Counted from the first letter of the stretch, positions 46,245 to 55,436 are shown. The stretch is 64,000 bases of DNA from an uncultured Methanobrevibacter sp. (GCF_947166415.1 NZ_CAMVEE010000004.1:1-64000), one strand, 5' to 3'. Numbers and translations: made by a program. The notes: a model not told the origin generated them from the sequence alone.

Positions 46245-47081
46245 TTAATTTTTTTTGCCCATATTCTTTCCCTGTCTGATTATAAGGATTATTAATAATA
46301 TTTCAATTCCGAATATAATTATATTTCCCGGACTGAATTTAATTGGAATTGAATGAATCATGGAACTTCCTATTATGCAGTATGAAATCAACAGATAAGC
46401 TCCGCCCGCCAGCGCATTGTATAAAATGAATCCTTCAGTTTTTCTAACTTCAAAAGGAGCAATTTTATTAATCCAGTTGGGAATAACAAAAATTATCTGG
46501 AAAATCACTGTAATAATAAATAAACATATTGCACTATTAAAGTTAACATCCAAAAGATTATAAACATTATAAAAACCGAACAAACCAACAATTAATGAAA
46601 ACAATTGATAAAATGGAGGATATCCCAACACAATCTCATCTTCAATATAACAGCTGGAATCATTGAAAACACCAACCCCTACTGATGAAATAAGCGGAAT
46701 AATAAATCCTAAACAAATAAGAATCGCCAGATTTAATCTATTGAAAAAATCACCCACCGGTAAGATAAATGCAATCAATCCCGGAATGAATGCCAAATAC
46801 ATTCCCAAATAATACTGATACGTAAAAAAAGGAGGATGAAGCGAAGAATATCCTCCAAATATCTCCACATATTTTTCGTTATAATAAATACTAACCAATG
46901 TTGGAATGCTTAGAATGTAATATGCAAATAAAAATTCTAGCAGCATAATGTCATGTGATAGAGAATAAGCTATTCCAAATAAAAGACTAGCTGGCACTAA
47001 ATAAATAGATATTACAATTATTCTATCCCTTTTAGAAAAATCTGAAGGACCATCTGGAGTAAATAATTTTGAAATTTTCAT
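46245..47081 (-). CDS. Multi-pass membrane protein, paralogue pair member 2
   Basis: A 278-aa membrane protein, first gene of the paralogous pair. Shared landmarks with the downstream copy are the N-terminal cytosolic stretch (KLFTPDGPSDFSKRDRI versus KYIFTDGSTLSIKQRV), GVFNDSSCY, GFYNVYNLLDVNFN and KTEGFILYNALAG. The tail GKNMGKKN is basic and probably cytosolic. Unknown function. Upstream is a 240-bp A+T-rich spacer diverging from the DUF2264 gene, in which I see only promoter sequence. Confidence 0.7.
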   Translation of the reverse strand: MKISKLFTPDGPSDFSKRDRIIVISIYLVPASLLFGIAYSLSHDIMLLEFLFAYYILSIPTLVSIYYNEKYVEIFGGYSSLHPPFFTYQYYLGMYLAFIPGLIAFILPVGDFFNRLNLAILICLGFIIPLISSVGVGVFNDSSCYIEDEIVLGYPPFYQLFSLIVGLFGFYNVYNLLDVNFNSAICLFIITVIFQIIFVIPNWINKIAPFEVRKTEGFILYNALAGGAYLLISYCIIGSSMIHSIPIKFSPGNIIIFGIEILLIILIIRQGKNMGKKN

Positions 47082-47312
47082 ATTAACACCAATCCAAAAC
47101 CATAACTTACAAGTGTTCCTTTTAAAGCCTCATTTGAATTTCCATCATAATAATAATTTAAAAAATTAATCATTACCACCTAATGAAGAACAATTAAACT
47201 TAATTATGCAAAGAACGTATAAAAAATTTTTCTTTTATTGACAAAAAAAGTCATTTTCCAAAAAGAAATCGTTTATCTTTTTTTCTTTTGCTAAAAATTG
47301 CTTTTTCTAAGA

Positions 47313-47320
47313 TTTATATA
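47313..47320 (+). promoter_or_regulatory. TATA box of the DUF2264 gene
   Basis: TTTATATA lies 24 nt upstream of the ATG at 47344. The ATG at 47323 falls between TATA box and expected transcription start, so it cannot be the start codon. Confidence 0.6.
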
Positions 47321-47343
47321 TAATGTTCAACAAATTGTATTTT

Positions 47344-48552
47344 ATGAGTAGCTCAATTTTTAAAAGATTTAAAAAAAAGGAAGAACCGGTTATAGAGGAA
47401 AAACCCTCAATTTGGGAAGATAGGATTTTTTGGGTTTCAACATTACGAAAAATTACTTTTCCAGTTTTAAGCAATTTGGCAAAAGGCTCTCTTAAGAAAA
47501 AAATGCCTTATGAGTCAAACAGCTTGGAAGGTGAAAAGTTCGCTTGCCTTGAAGCATTTGCCCGTGTTTTTAATGGTATATCTTCTTGGTTGGAATTGGG
47601 ACCTGACAGCTCAGAGGAAGGCCAAATTCGTGAAGAATATATTAAGTTAACATTGAAAGCCATTTCCAATGCTGTAAATCCAAATAGCAATGATTATATT
47701 TTTATCGTACAACCGAAACAATCTTTAGTTGATGTTGCCCTGTTTGCTCAGGGATTGCTCAGAGCCAAAAACCAAATCTGGCTTAACTTGCCGATGGACA
47801 TACAGGCCAGAATCATCCGCGAACTTAAGAATACAAGAACAATTGCCCCATATGAAAATCACTGGTTGCTATACACCGCAATGATTGAAGCTGCTCTTTT
47901 AGAATTTACCGGTGAATGCGACAAGGAACGTTTGACATATGGAATTCATAAATTCAGGGATGAATTCTACATGGGAGATGGAGTATATTCCGATGGAAAA
48001 TCTCATGAAGCAGGATATATCAACAGTCTCTTTATCCATCCAATGCTCAATGACATTCTAGCCGTAATGAGAAAATACGGCCTTTCCGAAGGCGAGCTTT
48101 TGGATGTGCAACTGATGAGATCTTCAAGACTGTCATCACAGCTTGAAAGGTACATTTCACCTGAAGGAACATATCCGCTTATAGGAAAATATCTCACTTA
48201 TCGCTGCGGTGTTTTCCATTTGCTGTCTCAGGCTGCGCTGTTTAAAATATTGCCTAGAAACGTCAATCCGGCACAGGTAAGGTCTGCCTTAACAAAAGTT
48301 TTGGTTAATCAGTTTAAGGATAATCAGAACTTCAACAGCGAAGGCTGGCTGATTGTTGGTTTAAACGGATCCCAATTGGAACTTGCCGAAGACAATGTTA
48401 CTACCGGTAGCTTATACTTATGTTGTGCTGTTTTCCTTGCTTTAGGTTTAACACAGAATGAAATATTCTGGACAGGCCCATCATCTGAATGGAGCAGCCT
48501 AAAAGCCAGAAACATGCATAAATTACAAAAAGATCAATCTATTGATTTTTAG
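47344..48552 (+). CDS. DUF2264 domain-containing protein
   Basis: A 402-aa soluble protein of the DUF2264 family. It shows the family pattern ENHWLLYTAMIEAALL, GDGVYSDGKSHEAGYINS and YISPEGTYPLIGKYLTYR, an alpha/alpha-barrel layout like polysaccharide lyases or glycoside hydrolases of unsaturated sugars. It may act on glycans, which fits the neighbouring envelope polysaccharide genes. There is no signal peptide, so it is probably cytoplasmic. The start is chosen from the TATA position; the mRNA is probably leaderless. Confidence 0.85.
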   Translation: MSSSIFKRFKKKEEPVIEEKPSIWEDRIFWVSTLRKITFPVLSNLAKGSLKKKMPYESNSLEGEKFACLEAFARVFNGISSWLELGPDSSEEGQIREEYIKLTLKAISNAVNPNSNDYIFIVQPKQSLVDVALFAQGLLRAKNQIWLNLPMDIQARIIRELKNTRTIAPYENHWLLYTAMIEAALLEFTGECDKERLTYGIHKFRDEFYMGDGVYSDGKSHEAGYINSLFIHPMLNDILAVMRKYGLSEGELLDVQLMRSSRLSSQLERYISPEGTYPLIGKYLTYRCGVFHLLSQAALFKILPRNVNPAQVRSALTKVLVNQFKDNQNFNSEGWLIVGLNGSQLELAEDNVTTGSLYLCCAVFLALGLTQNEIFWTGPSSEWSSLKARNMHKLQKDQSIDF

Positions 48553-48650
48553 ATTTTAAATCTAAAATCACTTTTTTTATTTAAACAATAATTTTCTACT
48601 TTTTCAACTATTTTTAAATAATAATTAATATAAACCTTTTAATTGATATT

Positions 48651-49490
48651 ATGAAAATTTTAATCACCGGTTCAAACGGCATGTTAGGCCATGATTTGAT
48701 TGAAGCTTTAAAAGATAATCATGAATTGGTCCTTACAACTTCCAGAACTTTAGACATTACAGATAAAGAGCAGGTTTTTGATTTTATTTCACAAAACAAG
48801 CCGGATATAGTTATAAATTCAGCGGCATACACTGATGTTGATGGCTGTGAGGAAAATCAGGACTTGGCATATAGCGTCAATGGTGAAGGCGTTAAAAATT
48901 TGGCTTTTGCCTGCAGGGAAGCTGACTCTGCATTGCTTCACATAAGCACTGATTATATTTTCAACGGTGAAAATACAAGGCCATGGGTTGAAGATGATGA
49001 GATTGGTCCTATCAGCGTTTATGGCAAAAGCAAGCTCAAAGGCGAGCAGGCCATTTTGGAAATCCTTGACAAGTTCTTTATCGTAAGGACAGCATGGCTG
49101 TACGGCGTAAATGGTCACAATTTCCCAAAGACAATGCTTGAATTGGCAGAAAACCATTCACAAATCACTGTAGTTTATGATGAGGTGGGAACCCCAACAT
49201 ACACTCCCGATTTGGCAAAGGCAATTTCACAACTAATAGAAACTGAGCATTACGGAATTTATCATATTACGAATTCCGGCAGCTGCTCCTGGTGTGAATT
49301 TGCAAGATACATTTTTGAGGTAGCTGGAAAGGATGTTGAGGTCATACCGGTTACTGCCGCTGAGTTTGCACGCCCTGCTCCAAGGCCACATTATTCGGTA
49401 TTAGAAAACAGGAATTGGATTGAAAAAGGATTCGAACCGTTGAGAAGCTATAAAGAAGCTATTAAAGAATATATTGGGTTGATAAAATGA
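48651..49490 (+). CDS. rfbD: dTDP-4-dehydrorhamnose reductase
   Basis: A 279-aa short-chain dehydrogenase-like reductase, the last enzyme of dTDP-L-rhamnose synthesis. NADPH-binding ITGSNGMLGHDL is at the N-terminus, STDYIFNGE mid-protein, the YGKSKLKGE catalytic Tyr/Lys motif at about 124-132, and RTAWLYG. Its stop codon overlaps the start of the barnase-like gene (ATGA), placing that RNase in the same operon. rfbA, rfbC and rfbB follow after the RNase/inhibitor pair. Confidence 0.95.
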   Translation: MKILITGSNGMLGHDLIEALKDNHELVLTTSRTLDITDKEQVFDFISQNKPDIVINSAAYTDVDGCEENQDLAYSVNGEGVKNLAFACREADSALLHISTDYIFNGENTRPWVEDDEIGPISVYGKSKLKGEQAILEILDKFFIVRTAWLYGVNGHNFPKTMLELAENHSQITVVYDEVGTPTYTPDLAKAISQLIETEHYGIYHITNSGSCSWCEFARYIFEVAGKDVEVIPVTAAEFARPAPRPHYSVLENRNWIEKGFEPLRSYKEAIKEYIGLIK

Positions 49491-49942
49491 ACAAGAAGAT
49501 AACACTTTTATTGGCTATTTTCCTCACATTGTTTTTGGTGGGTTCTGTCAGCGCAGGATTTTTTGACTTTCTGAAGTTCGGTGACGATTCTGCATCTTCA
49601 GATGTTCAGGTTGTTGAGGACGGCCAGTACTGCACTCCAAATGAAGTGGCAGCATATATTAAGGAATTCCACAAGCTTCCAAGCAATTACATTACCAAAA
49701 GCGAAGCCAGGGATTTGGGATGGCAAGGCGGACCTCTTAAGAAATATGCTCCCGGAAAAAGCATAGGTGGAGATGTCTTTACAAACAGGCAGCACATACT
49801 TCCCGATAGTAAGGATAAATATATAGAATGTGACATTAACGCAAACGGAACCATTCGTGGGGCTGAAAGGATAGTTTACAATTCTGGTGATTTTAAGGTC
49901 TATTATACTGATGACCATTACAATACATTTAAAGAGCTTTGA
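49487..49942 (+). CDS. Barnase-like secreted ribonuclease
   Basis: A 151-aa protein with a signal peptide (about 1-23, ending GSVSA) followed by a barnase-family RNase domain (about 48-151). Alignment by eye to B. amyloliquefaciens barnase gives HKLPSNYITKSEA and PGKSIGGDVFTNR nearly unchanged. The catalytic and binding residues are all present: Glu114 (barnase Glu73), Arg124 (Arg83), Arg128 (Arg87) and His144 (His102), plus Lys71 and Arg101. An active extracellular guanyl-preferring endoribonuclease is therefore expected. It is coupled to rfbD by a 4-nt overlap and followed 4 nt later by a barstar-like gene. Transfer from bacteria is likely. Confidence 0.93.
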   Translation: MNKKITLLLAIFLTLFLVGSVSAGFFDFLKFGDDSASSDVQVVEDGQYCTPNEVAAYIKEFHKLPSNYITKSEARDLGWQGGPLKKYAPGKSIGGDVFTNRQHILPDSKDKYIECDINANGTIRGAERIVYNSGDFKVYYTDDHYNTFKEL

Positions 49943-49946
49943 TATT

Positions 49947-50180
49947 ATGGAGCTGGATGGAAAACTAATTAAAAGAGAAGGGCATGACTACCTGAAGGAT
50001 GCGCTGAATTTTCCGGATTATTATGGGAAAAATCTTGACGCCTTATATGATTGCCTATGTGAAATTGGCGTTGAAACAGAAATTGTTCTGATAAACAGCG
50101 AAGAGGTTTCAAAGGATTTAATTGATACTTTTATTGATGCCAGCGCTGAAAATGAACTTTTAAGTTTTAAATATGATTAA
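49947..50180 (+). CDS. Barstar-like ribonuclease inhibitor
   Basis: A 77-aa cytosolic protein matching barstar. The segment FPDYYGKNLDALYDCLC parallels the barstar helix LPEYYGENLDALWDCL, with Asp31 and Asp35 at the positions of barstar Asp35 and Asp39, which fill the barnase active site. It is slightly shorter than barstar at the C-terminus. It follows the RNase gene by 4 nt, the expected arrangement for an immunity protein. The ATG at 49947 is used; an in-frame ATG at 49887 would extend into the RNase gene with unrelated sequence. Confidence 0.9.
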   Translation: MELDGKLIKREGHDYLKDALNFPDYYGKNLDALYDCLCEIGVETEIVLINSEEVSKDLIDTFIDASAENELLSFKYD

Positions 50181-50214
50181 AAATTAATATATTAATAAAA
50201 TTTGAGTGATGATT

Positions 50215-51084
50215 ATGAAAGGTATTGTGCTAGCAGGAGGTTCAGGGACACGTCTTTATCCCATTACTAAAGCTGTTTCCAAACAGTTATTACCTTTATA
50301 TGACAAGCCAATGATTTATTATCCTATTTCAATTCTAATGCTTGCTGGAATCAAGGAGATATTGATTATTTCCACTCCAAGAGACATATCAATGTATGAA
50401 GATCTGTTGGGTGACGGTTCAAGCCTGGGAATCAAGTTTGAATATGCAGTTCAGGAAAATCCAAACGGCCTTGCAGAAGCGTTCATTGTTGGTGAGGATT
50501 TCATTGGTGACGATAATGTTGCTTTGATATTGGGAGACAACATATTTCATGGTCACAGATTCAGCGAAATCCTGCAGAGGGCTACCAAATTAGAAAAAGG
50601 TGCTGTGATATTTGGATATTATACCAACAATCCTGAAGCCTTCGGGGTAGTCGAATTCGATGATGAATGGAATGTTCTCTCAATTGAGGAAAAGCCGGAA
50701 GTTCCAAAGTCAAATTATATAGTTCCAGGACTTTATTTTTATGACAATGATGTTATACAGATAGCCAAGAATGTGGAGCCGTCCTCCAGAGGCGAAGTTG
50801 AAATCACTTCGGTCAATGAGGAATATCTCAAGAGAGGAGAACTCAAGGTAGAGCTTCTCGGAAGGGGTATGGCCTGGCTTGATACAGGAACACATGACGG
50901 GCTTTTGGAAGCGGCGAATTTCATCGAAACCATACAGAAAAGGCAAGGATTGTATGTGGCATGTCTTGAGGAGATTGCATTTCTCAAAGGTTACATAACA
51001 AAAGAAACCTTATTGAACACAGCTAAGGAACTTGAAAAGACAGATTATGGACAATACTTATTTAAATTGGCTAACAGGCGATAG
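50215..51084 (+). CDS. rfbA: Glucose-1-phosphate thymidylyltransferase
   Basis: A 289-aa nucleotidyltransferase making dTDP-glucose, first step of dTDP-rhamnose synthesis. The N-terminal [17 protein letters not shown] binds the nucleotide; [10 protein letters not shown] and the allosteric-loop region [11 protein letters not shown] are typical. The ATG at 50215 follows GTGAT; two earlier codons (GTG 50206, ATG 50209) belong to the ribosome-binding site region. It is directly followed by rfbC (1 nt). Confidence 0.96.
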   Translation: MKGIVLAGGSGTRLYPITKAVSKQLLPLYDKPMIYYPISILMLAGIKEILIISTPRDISMYEDLLGDGSSLGIKFEYAVQENPNGLAEAFIVGEDFIGDDNVALILGDNIFHGHRFSEILQRATKLEKGAVIFGYYTNNPEAFGVVEFDDEWNVLSIEEKPEVPKSNYIVPGLYFYDNDVIQIAKNVEPSSRGEVEITSVNEEYLKRGELKVELLGRGMAWLDTGTHDGLLEAANFIETIQKRQGLYVACLEEIAFLKGYITKETLLNTAKELEKTDYGQYLFKLANRR

Positions 51085-51085
51085 A

Positions 51086-51643
51086 ATGGGTAAATTTGAA
51101 TTTATTGAAACAGGAATAGAAGGTATGTTTATAGTGGAGCCTACAGTTTTTGAAGACAATCGCGGCTTTTTCATGGAAACCTTCAACGAAAGGGATTTCA
51201 AGGATGCAGGATATGATTTGAAGTTCGTGCAGGACAACCAGTCAAAATCCACAAGGGGAGTGTTGAGAGGACTCCATTTTCAAATCAAATATCCTCAAGG
51301 AAAGCTGGTGAGGGTTACCAAAGGCAAGGTTTTTGACGTTGGGGTCGACTTGAGATTAGACAGCGATACCTATGGAAAATGGTTTGGAGCCGTCCTGTCC
51401 GATGAAAATAAAAGGCAGCTTTACATTCCACCTAAATTCGCCCACGGTTTTGTAGTATTGTCTGATGAAGCTGAATTTTTATACAAATGCACAGAATTCT
51501 ACCACGGTGAGGATGAGGGTGGAATAATCTGGAACGATGAAGACATTGGAGTGGAATGGCCATTGGACGATATCGATGAGGTAATTTTATCCGAAAAGGA
51601 TAAGCTGTGGCCTACTTTTAAGGAATCTCAAATTAGCTATTAG
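51086..51643 (+). CDS. rfbC: dTDP-4-dehydrorhamnose 3,5-epimerase
   Basis: A 185-aa cupin-type epimerase with DNRGFFMETFNERDF, the catalytic His of RGLHFQIKYPQGKLVRV, and FAHGFVVLSD. It produces dTDP-4-keto-L-rhamnose. The ATG at 51086 starts MGKFEFIETGIEG, as expected; an in-frame ATG at 51032 lies in rfbA. It is part of the rfbD-RNase-inhibitor-rfbA-rfbC-rfbB operon. Confidence 0.95.
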   Translation: MGKFEFIETGIEGMFIVEPTVFEDNRGFFMETFNERDFKDAGYDLKFVQDNQSKSTRGVLRGLHFQIKYPQGKLVRVTKGKVFDVGVDLRLDSDTYGKWFGAVLSDENKRQLYIPPKFAHGFVVLSDEAEFLYKCTEFYHGEDEGGIIWNDEDIGVEWPLDDIDEVILSEKDKLWPTFKESQISY

Positions 51644-51650
51644 TGATATT

Positions 51651-52658
51651 ATGACAAACATTTTGGTAACTGGAGGAGCAGGATTCATAGGCAGCAATTT
51701 TGTCAGGTATATGGTCAACAGATACCCTGAATATGACATTATCAACTTGGATGCCCTAACCTATTGCGGCAATCTTGAAAACCTAAAAGACATTGAAAAT
51801 AACGATAACTACTCATTCGTTAAAGGGGACATTAGAGACAAATCCGTTGTCGACGATTTGGTTGAAAAATCCGATTACGTCATCAATTTTGCAGCCGAAA
51901 GTCACGTTGACAGAAGCATAGATGACCCTGAAATATTCATAAAATCAAACGTATTGGGAACACAGGTCCTTTTGAATGCGGCAAAGGAATTCGGAGTTGA
52001 AAAATACATTCAGATTTCCACAGACGAGGTTTATGGTTCACTGGGCGAAACAGGTTATTTCACAGAAGATTCCCCATTACAGCCGAACAGCCCTTACTCC
52101 GCTTCAAAGGCTGGCGGAGACTTGATTACAAGAGCGTATTATGAAACCTTTGATTTGCCGATAAACATTACACGCTGCTCAAATAACTACGGTCCTTATC
52201 AGTTCCCTGAAAAGCTGATTCCGCTGATGATTTCAAATGCACTTGAAAATAAAAAATTGCCTGTTTACGGTGACGGCAAGAACATCAGGGACTGGCTTCA
52301 CGTACACGACCACTGCGTTGCAATCGACCTGGTTTTGCATGAAGGAAAGATTGGTGAAGTCTACAATATTGGCGGAAACAATGAAAAACAAAACATTGAC
52401 ATCGTTAAATTGATATTGAAAGAGCTTGGAAAGGATGAATCCTTAATTGAGTTTGTTACTGACAGATTAGGTCATGACAGGCGCTATGCCATCGATTCAA
52501 CTAAAATACAAAATGAATTGGGTTGGAAGCCAAGCTATACATTTGAGAGCGGTATCAAGGAAACAATCCAATGGTATTTGGACAACATTGATTGGGTAAG
52601 CCAAATCAAAAGTGGGCAGTATCAGGAATATTATGAGAAAATGTATTCAAACAGATAA
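51651..52658 (+). CDS. rfbB: dTDP-glucose 4,6-dehydratase
   Basis: A 335-aa extended SDR enzyme. It has GGAGFIGSNFVRY at the N-terminus, AAESHVDRSI, STDEVYGS, the catalytic YSASKAG (PYSASKAGG) and RCSNNYGPYQFPEKLIPL. It converts dTDP-glucose to 4-keto-6-deoxyglucose. It completes the four-enzyme rhamnose pathway in this cluster. A GTGAT site precedes the ATG. It is followed by a 140-bp spacer with a near-ORB AATACACTTGAAA at its start. Confidence 0.96.
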   Translation: MTNILVTGGAGFIGSNFVRYMVNRYPEYDIINLDALTYCGNLENLKDIENNDNYSFVKGDIRDKSVVDDLVEKSDYVINFAAESHVDRSIDDPEIFIKSNVLGTQVLLNAAKEFGVEKYIQISTDEVYGSLGETGYFTEDSPLQPNSPYSASKAGGDLITRAYYETFDLPINITRCSNNYGPYQFPEKLIPLMISNALENKKLPVYGDGKNIRDWLHVHDHCVAIDLVLHEGKIGEVYNIGGNNEKQNIDIVKLILKELGKDESLIEFVTDRLGHDRRYAIDSTKIQNELGWKPSYTFESGIKETIQWYLDNIDWVSQIKSGQYQEYYEKMYSNR

Positions 52659-52798
52659 TACACTTGAAACTATTCTCTCGTTTTTTTCAATTTTCATTAT
52701 TTTTTAAAATTAGGATAATTTTATATATTTTATTGATTAATCTTAATTTGTATAAATTAGAAATTTATTTTTCTAGTTATTAGGGAAATGGTGATTGG

Positions 52799-53065
52799 AT
52801 GTTGGAACAATTTTTACCTTTTGCAGGGCTGATTATCTTTGGAAACATTGAAAACTTGGTCTTGTCTTCACAAGGGGTTGTAGCTGGTGTAAATCCGTTG
52901 AAATTAGCTATTGCTAGTCTAATTTGTGTAGCTTCATGGTTAATTATTGGAACTTTCGGAACCCAACTTTTGATTCAGTATGTTGATTTTATTGATTTCA
53001 TTGGTGGGTTTGCAATATTTGTTCTAGGACTTCAAGCTATGTACGAATCTGTTTTCCATAATTAG
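52799..53065 (+). CDS. Small membrane protein, half-transporter-like pair member 1
   Basis: An 88-aa protein with about three hydrophobic helices and the landmarks IIFGNIENLVLSSQGV, LIIGTFGTQ and GGFAIFVLGLQAM. It is a clear paralogue of the next gene. The three-helix unit with a polar motif in helix 1 resembles half of two-repeat ion transporters (LysE/TerC/UPF0016 kind), so the two products may form a heterodimer. No family recognised with certainty. GGTGATTGG precedes the ATG. Confidence 0.65.
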   Translation: MLEQFLPFAGLIIFGNIENLVLSSQGVVAGVNPLKLAIASLICVASWLIIGTFGTQLLIQYVDFIDFIGGFAIFVLGLQAMYESVFHN

Positions 53066-53077
53066 GGATGATTAAAT

Positions 53078-53359
53078 ATGCTTGATGATATAAAACCGTT
53101 TATTATATTATTAGTTTTTGGTAACATCGAAAACTTGATTTTGGCAGCACAGGGTGTAGCGGCGGCTGTTGATCCCCTCGGTCTTGGGCTTATAAGTTTA
53201 TGTGCGGCTTCTTGCTGGTTACTCATCGGTACTTTTGGAACCAGGTTTGCATTGAAATATGCAAAATATATCAACTTCGTTGGCGGTCTTGCAATATTCA
53301 TTTTAGGTATTCAAGCAATGTTAGAATCCATTCCAGGAATATTATCCTTTTTCCACTAA
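53078..53359 (+). CDS. Small membrane protein, half-transporter-like pair member 2
   Basis: A 93-aa membrane protein with the same layout as its upstream neighbour: LLVFGNIENLILAAQGV, LLIGTFGTRFALKY and GGLAIFILGIQAMLES. The two genes are 12 nt apart and probably cotranslated. Conserved Asn-Ile-Glu-Asn in helix 1 and Gly-Thr-Phe-Gly-Thr are candidate ion-pathway residues. Function unknown. Confidence 0.65.
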   Translation: MLDDIKPFIILLVFGNIENLILAAQGVAAAVDPLGLGLISLCAASCWLLIGTFGTRFALKYAKYINFVGGLAIFILGIQAMLESIPGILSFFH

Positions 53360-53382
53360 ATAATTTAGTTTAGTTGATTTCT

Positions 53383-54474
53383 ATGAAATATTTGAAACAT
53401 AAACTTTATGGAAGTTTATTCAATCTATTTAAGATTTTTCCCGTTTCTGAAAATCGAATATCCTTCATAATAGATTCAAATGAATCATTTAAGGGCAATC
53501 TGGACTATATCAAAAAGGAGTTCGAAAGAAGGGGAAATTTTGAATTTAACTTTTTTTACAAGGATAAACTATCACTAGGCAGCTTTAAGAAATTGGCCAC
53601 TTCCCAATATGTATTTTTAAATGATAATTTTTTCCCGATGGCTTTTATGAGTTTTAAAAATCAAGCAAAAGTGGTTCAGCTATGGCACGCTCCCGGCGCT
53701 TCCAAAAAGTTCGGTGGATCTGTTGCAAGTCCGGATGAACTTGAAATGCTTTCAAAAATCAGTGACAATACAGATTATCTAATCACTTCCTCTAAAAGAA
53801 TTGAAGATTATTATGCAGAGGCCTTTCAGATAGACAAATCAAAAATCAAGGCTTTGGGATTGCCGAGGCTGGATTATTATTTCGAAAATCATGACCTTAA
53901 TAAAATAAAATCCGAATTCTGTAAGAGATACGGATGCGATTCAAACAAAAAGATTATTCTCTACGCTCCGACATTCCGTGATGAAAGAAAGTACAACAAT
54001 ATCTTTGATTATCTTGACTTGAAGAGTTTCAATGAAATTTTGGGAGAGGAATATGTTTTGGCATTAAGGCTCCATCCGAAAATCAGGGATTTTTATGACG
54101 GCAATATTGAATCAAGTGAGGATTACATTGATTGCAGCGATTATGAAAGCGAACAGGAGCTTATGATGATTAGTGATGTGTTAATCACTGACTATTCCTC
54201 AATAATGATAGAGTTTGCAATCCTCAACAAGCCAATCCTATTTTTCGTATACGATTTGGAGAATTATCTGGCTACGGAAAGGGGATTCTATTATGATTTC
54301 AAAACAACCGTTCCCGGCAAATTGGTTTATACCTCAGAAGAACTGACAGATGCAATCAAAAACAAGGATTTCGATAAGGACAGATTATCAAGTTTCACAA
54401 AGACACAGTTTGATGAAATAGACGGTCAATCATCTAAAAGGGTAGTCGATTTCCTTTTGAATCGAGGTAGGTAA
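53383..54474 (+). CDS. CDP-glycerol glycerophosphotransferase family protein (TagB/TagF-like)
   Basis: A 363-aa GT-B-like transferase of the CDP-glycerol:polyol glycerophosphotransferase family, best known from teichoic acid synthesis. It has VVQLWHAPGASKKFG mid-protein, ILYAPTFRDERKY and the C-terminal VLITDYSSIMIEFA, the characteristic nucleotide-binding motifs. Archaea lack true teichoic acids, so it may add glycerol-phosphate or a related unit to a surface glycan. ATG 53383 is used after TTGAT; a TTG nine bases earlier is the alternative. It is the first of a GT run. Confidence 0.85.
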   Translation: MKYLKHKLYGSLFNLFKIFPVSENRISFIIDSNESFKGNLDYIKKEFERRGNFEFNFFYKDKLSLGSFKKLATSQYVFLNDNFFPMAFMSFKNQAKVVQLWHAPGASKKFGGSVASPDELEMLSKISDNTDYLITSSKRIEDYYAEAFQIDKSKIKALGLPRLDYYFENHDLNKIKSEFCKRYGCDSNKKIILYAPTFRDERKYNNIFDYLDLKSFNEILGEEYVLALRLHPKIRDFYDGNIESSEDYIDCSDYESEQELMMISDVLITDYSSIMIEFAILNKPILFFVYDLENYLATERGFYYDFKTTVPGKLVYTSEELTDAIKNKDFDKDRLSSFTKTQFDEIDGQSSKRVVDFLLNRGR

Positions 54475-54475
54475 A

Positions 54476-55435
54476 ATGGATAATATTAAGGTCAGCGTTA
54501 TAGTGCCTGTTTACAACAATTCACAATATATAGGCAACACAATCGATTCGATAATCAATCAGGATTTTGACTCATTTGAGATTATAGTCATCGATGACGG
54601 ATCAACCGACGACAGCCTTAGAATTGTCAATGAAAAATTAGCGGCGGCAGATGTTCCAAGCAAGGTCATCCATCAGGAAAATCAGGGTGTAAGCGCTGCA
54701 AGAAATAAGGGAATTGAAGTTTCAAGCGGGGAATATCTTGTATTTGTTGACGGCGACGACTATGTCATGGCGAATCACCTGTCAGAATTGTACAATGGCA
54801 AAACAGATTTCAGCCTGGTTCAGATGGCTAAAAAGGAAGGGGAAAATCTATCATCTCCTCACGTTTATTCACACAACATTATCCAAGCAAAGGAATTCAT
54901 TGAAAAGGAATTGAAGATGGAAATCCCGTTCAACTTTGTCCAGCTGATGTACAAGTCAGACATCATTAAAGACAATTCCATTGAGTTTCCTTTGGAATTC
55001 ATCTACGGTGAGGATACCTATTTTGCACTTAAGGCATTAAGCCATGGCGATGAGATAGCCATTTCAAACGAAGTGACCTATCATTATATCCAACATCCCG
55101 AATCTGCAATAAGGACTTCCGAGCTTAAACGCTTCGACATCGTAAAGGCTTTTGAAAACCTGTCAGATTTCTATAAAAAGAAAGGATTGGACGATTTGTC
55201 AAATCTCATCATCACTTCCAGAATACCTAAAGCCATTTTCGGAAACATGAACTATTTCTTTTACAACGGCTATGACTTTGATGAGGTAATAAGCAAAATG
55301 AAGGAATTGGACTTGCTTGAAAAACTGTCAAAATATGAAGGTGACGGCAAATTTAAGCTCAAGATTAAGCTATTTTTATTAAATCCTAGAATATATTATA
55401 TAGTGTGGAGAAAATTTAAAAATTCAATTGATTAG
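54476..55435 (+). CDS. Glycosyltransferase family 2
   Basis: A 319-aa cytosolic GT2 enzyme with KVSVIVPVYNNSQYI, VIDDGSTDDS and FVDGDDYV (DxD) in the first 105 residues. The C-terminal half is typical of capsular and teichoic-type GTs that elongate a lipid-linked glycan. Sugar donor and acceptor are unknown. It starts 1 nt after the TagB/F-like gene and overlaps no other gene of the run. Confidence 0.88.
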   Translation: MDNIKVSVIVPVYNNSQYIGNTIDSIINQDFDSFEIIVIDDGSTDDSLRIVNEKLAAADVPSKVIHQENQGVSAARNKGIEVSSGEYLVFVDGDDYVMANHLSELYNGKTDFSLVQMAKKEGENLSSPHVYSHNIIQAKEFIEKELKMEIPFNFVQLMYKSDIIKDNSIEFPLEFIYGEDTYFALKALSHGDEIAISNEVTYHYIQHPESAIRTSELKRFDIVKAFENLSDFYKKKGLDDLSNLIITSRIPKAIFGNMNYFFYNGYDFDEVISKMKELDLLEKLSKYEGDGKFKLKIKLFLLNPRIYYIVWRKFKNSID

Positions 55436-55436
55436 T

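Noticed and set aside
52658-52670. AATACACTTGAAA after rfbB, a near-ORB
   Set aside because: The first two bases differ from the 13-bp core and there is no other copy nearby; left as a note in the rfbB entry.
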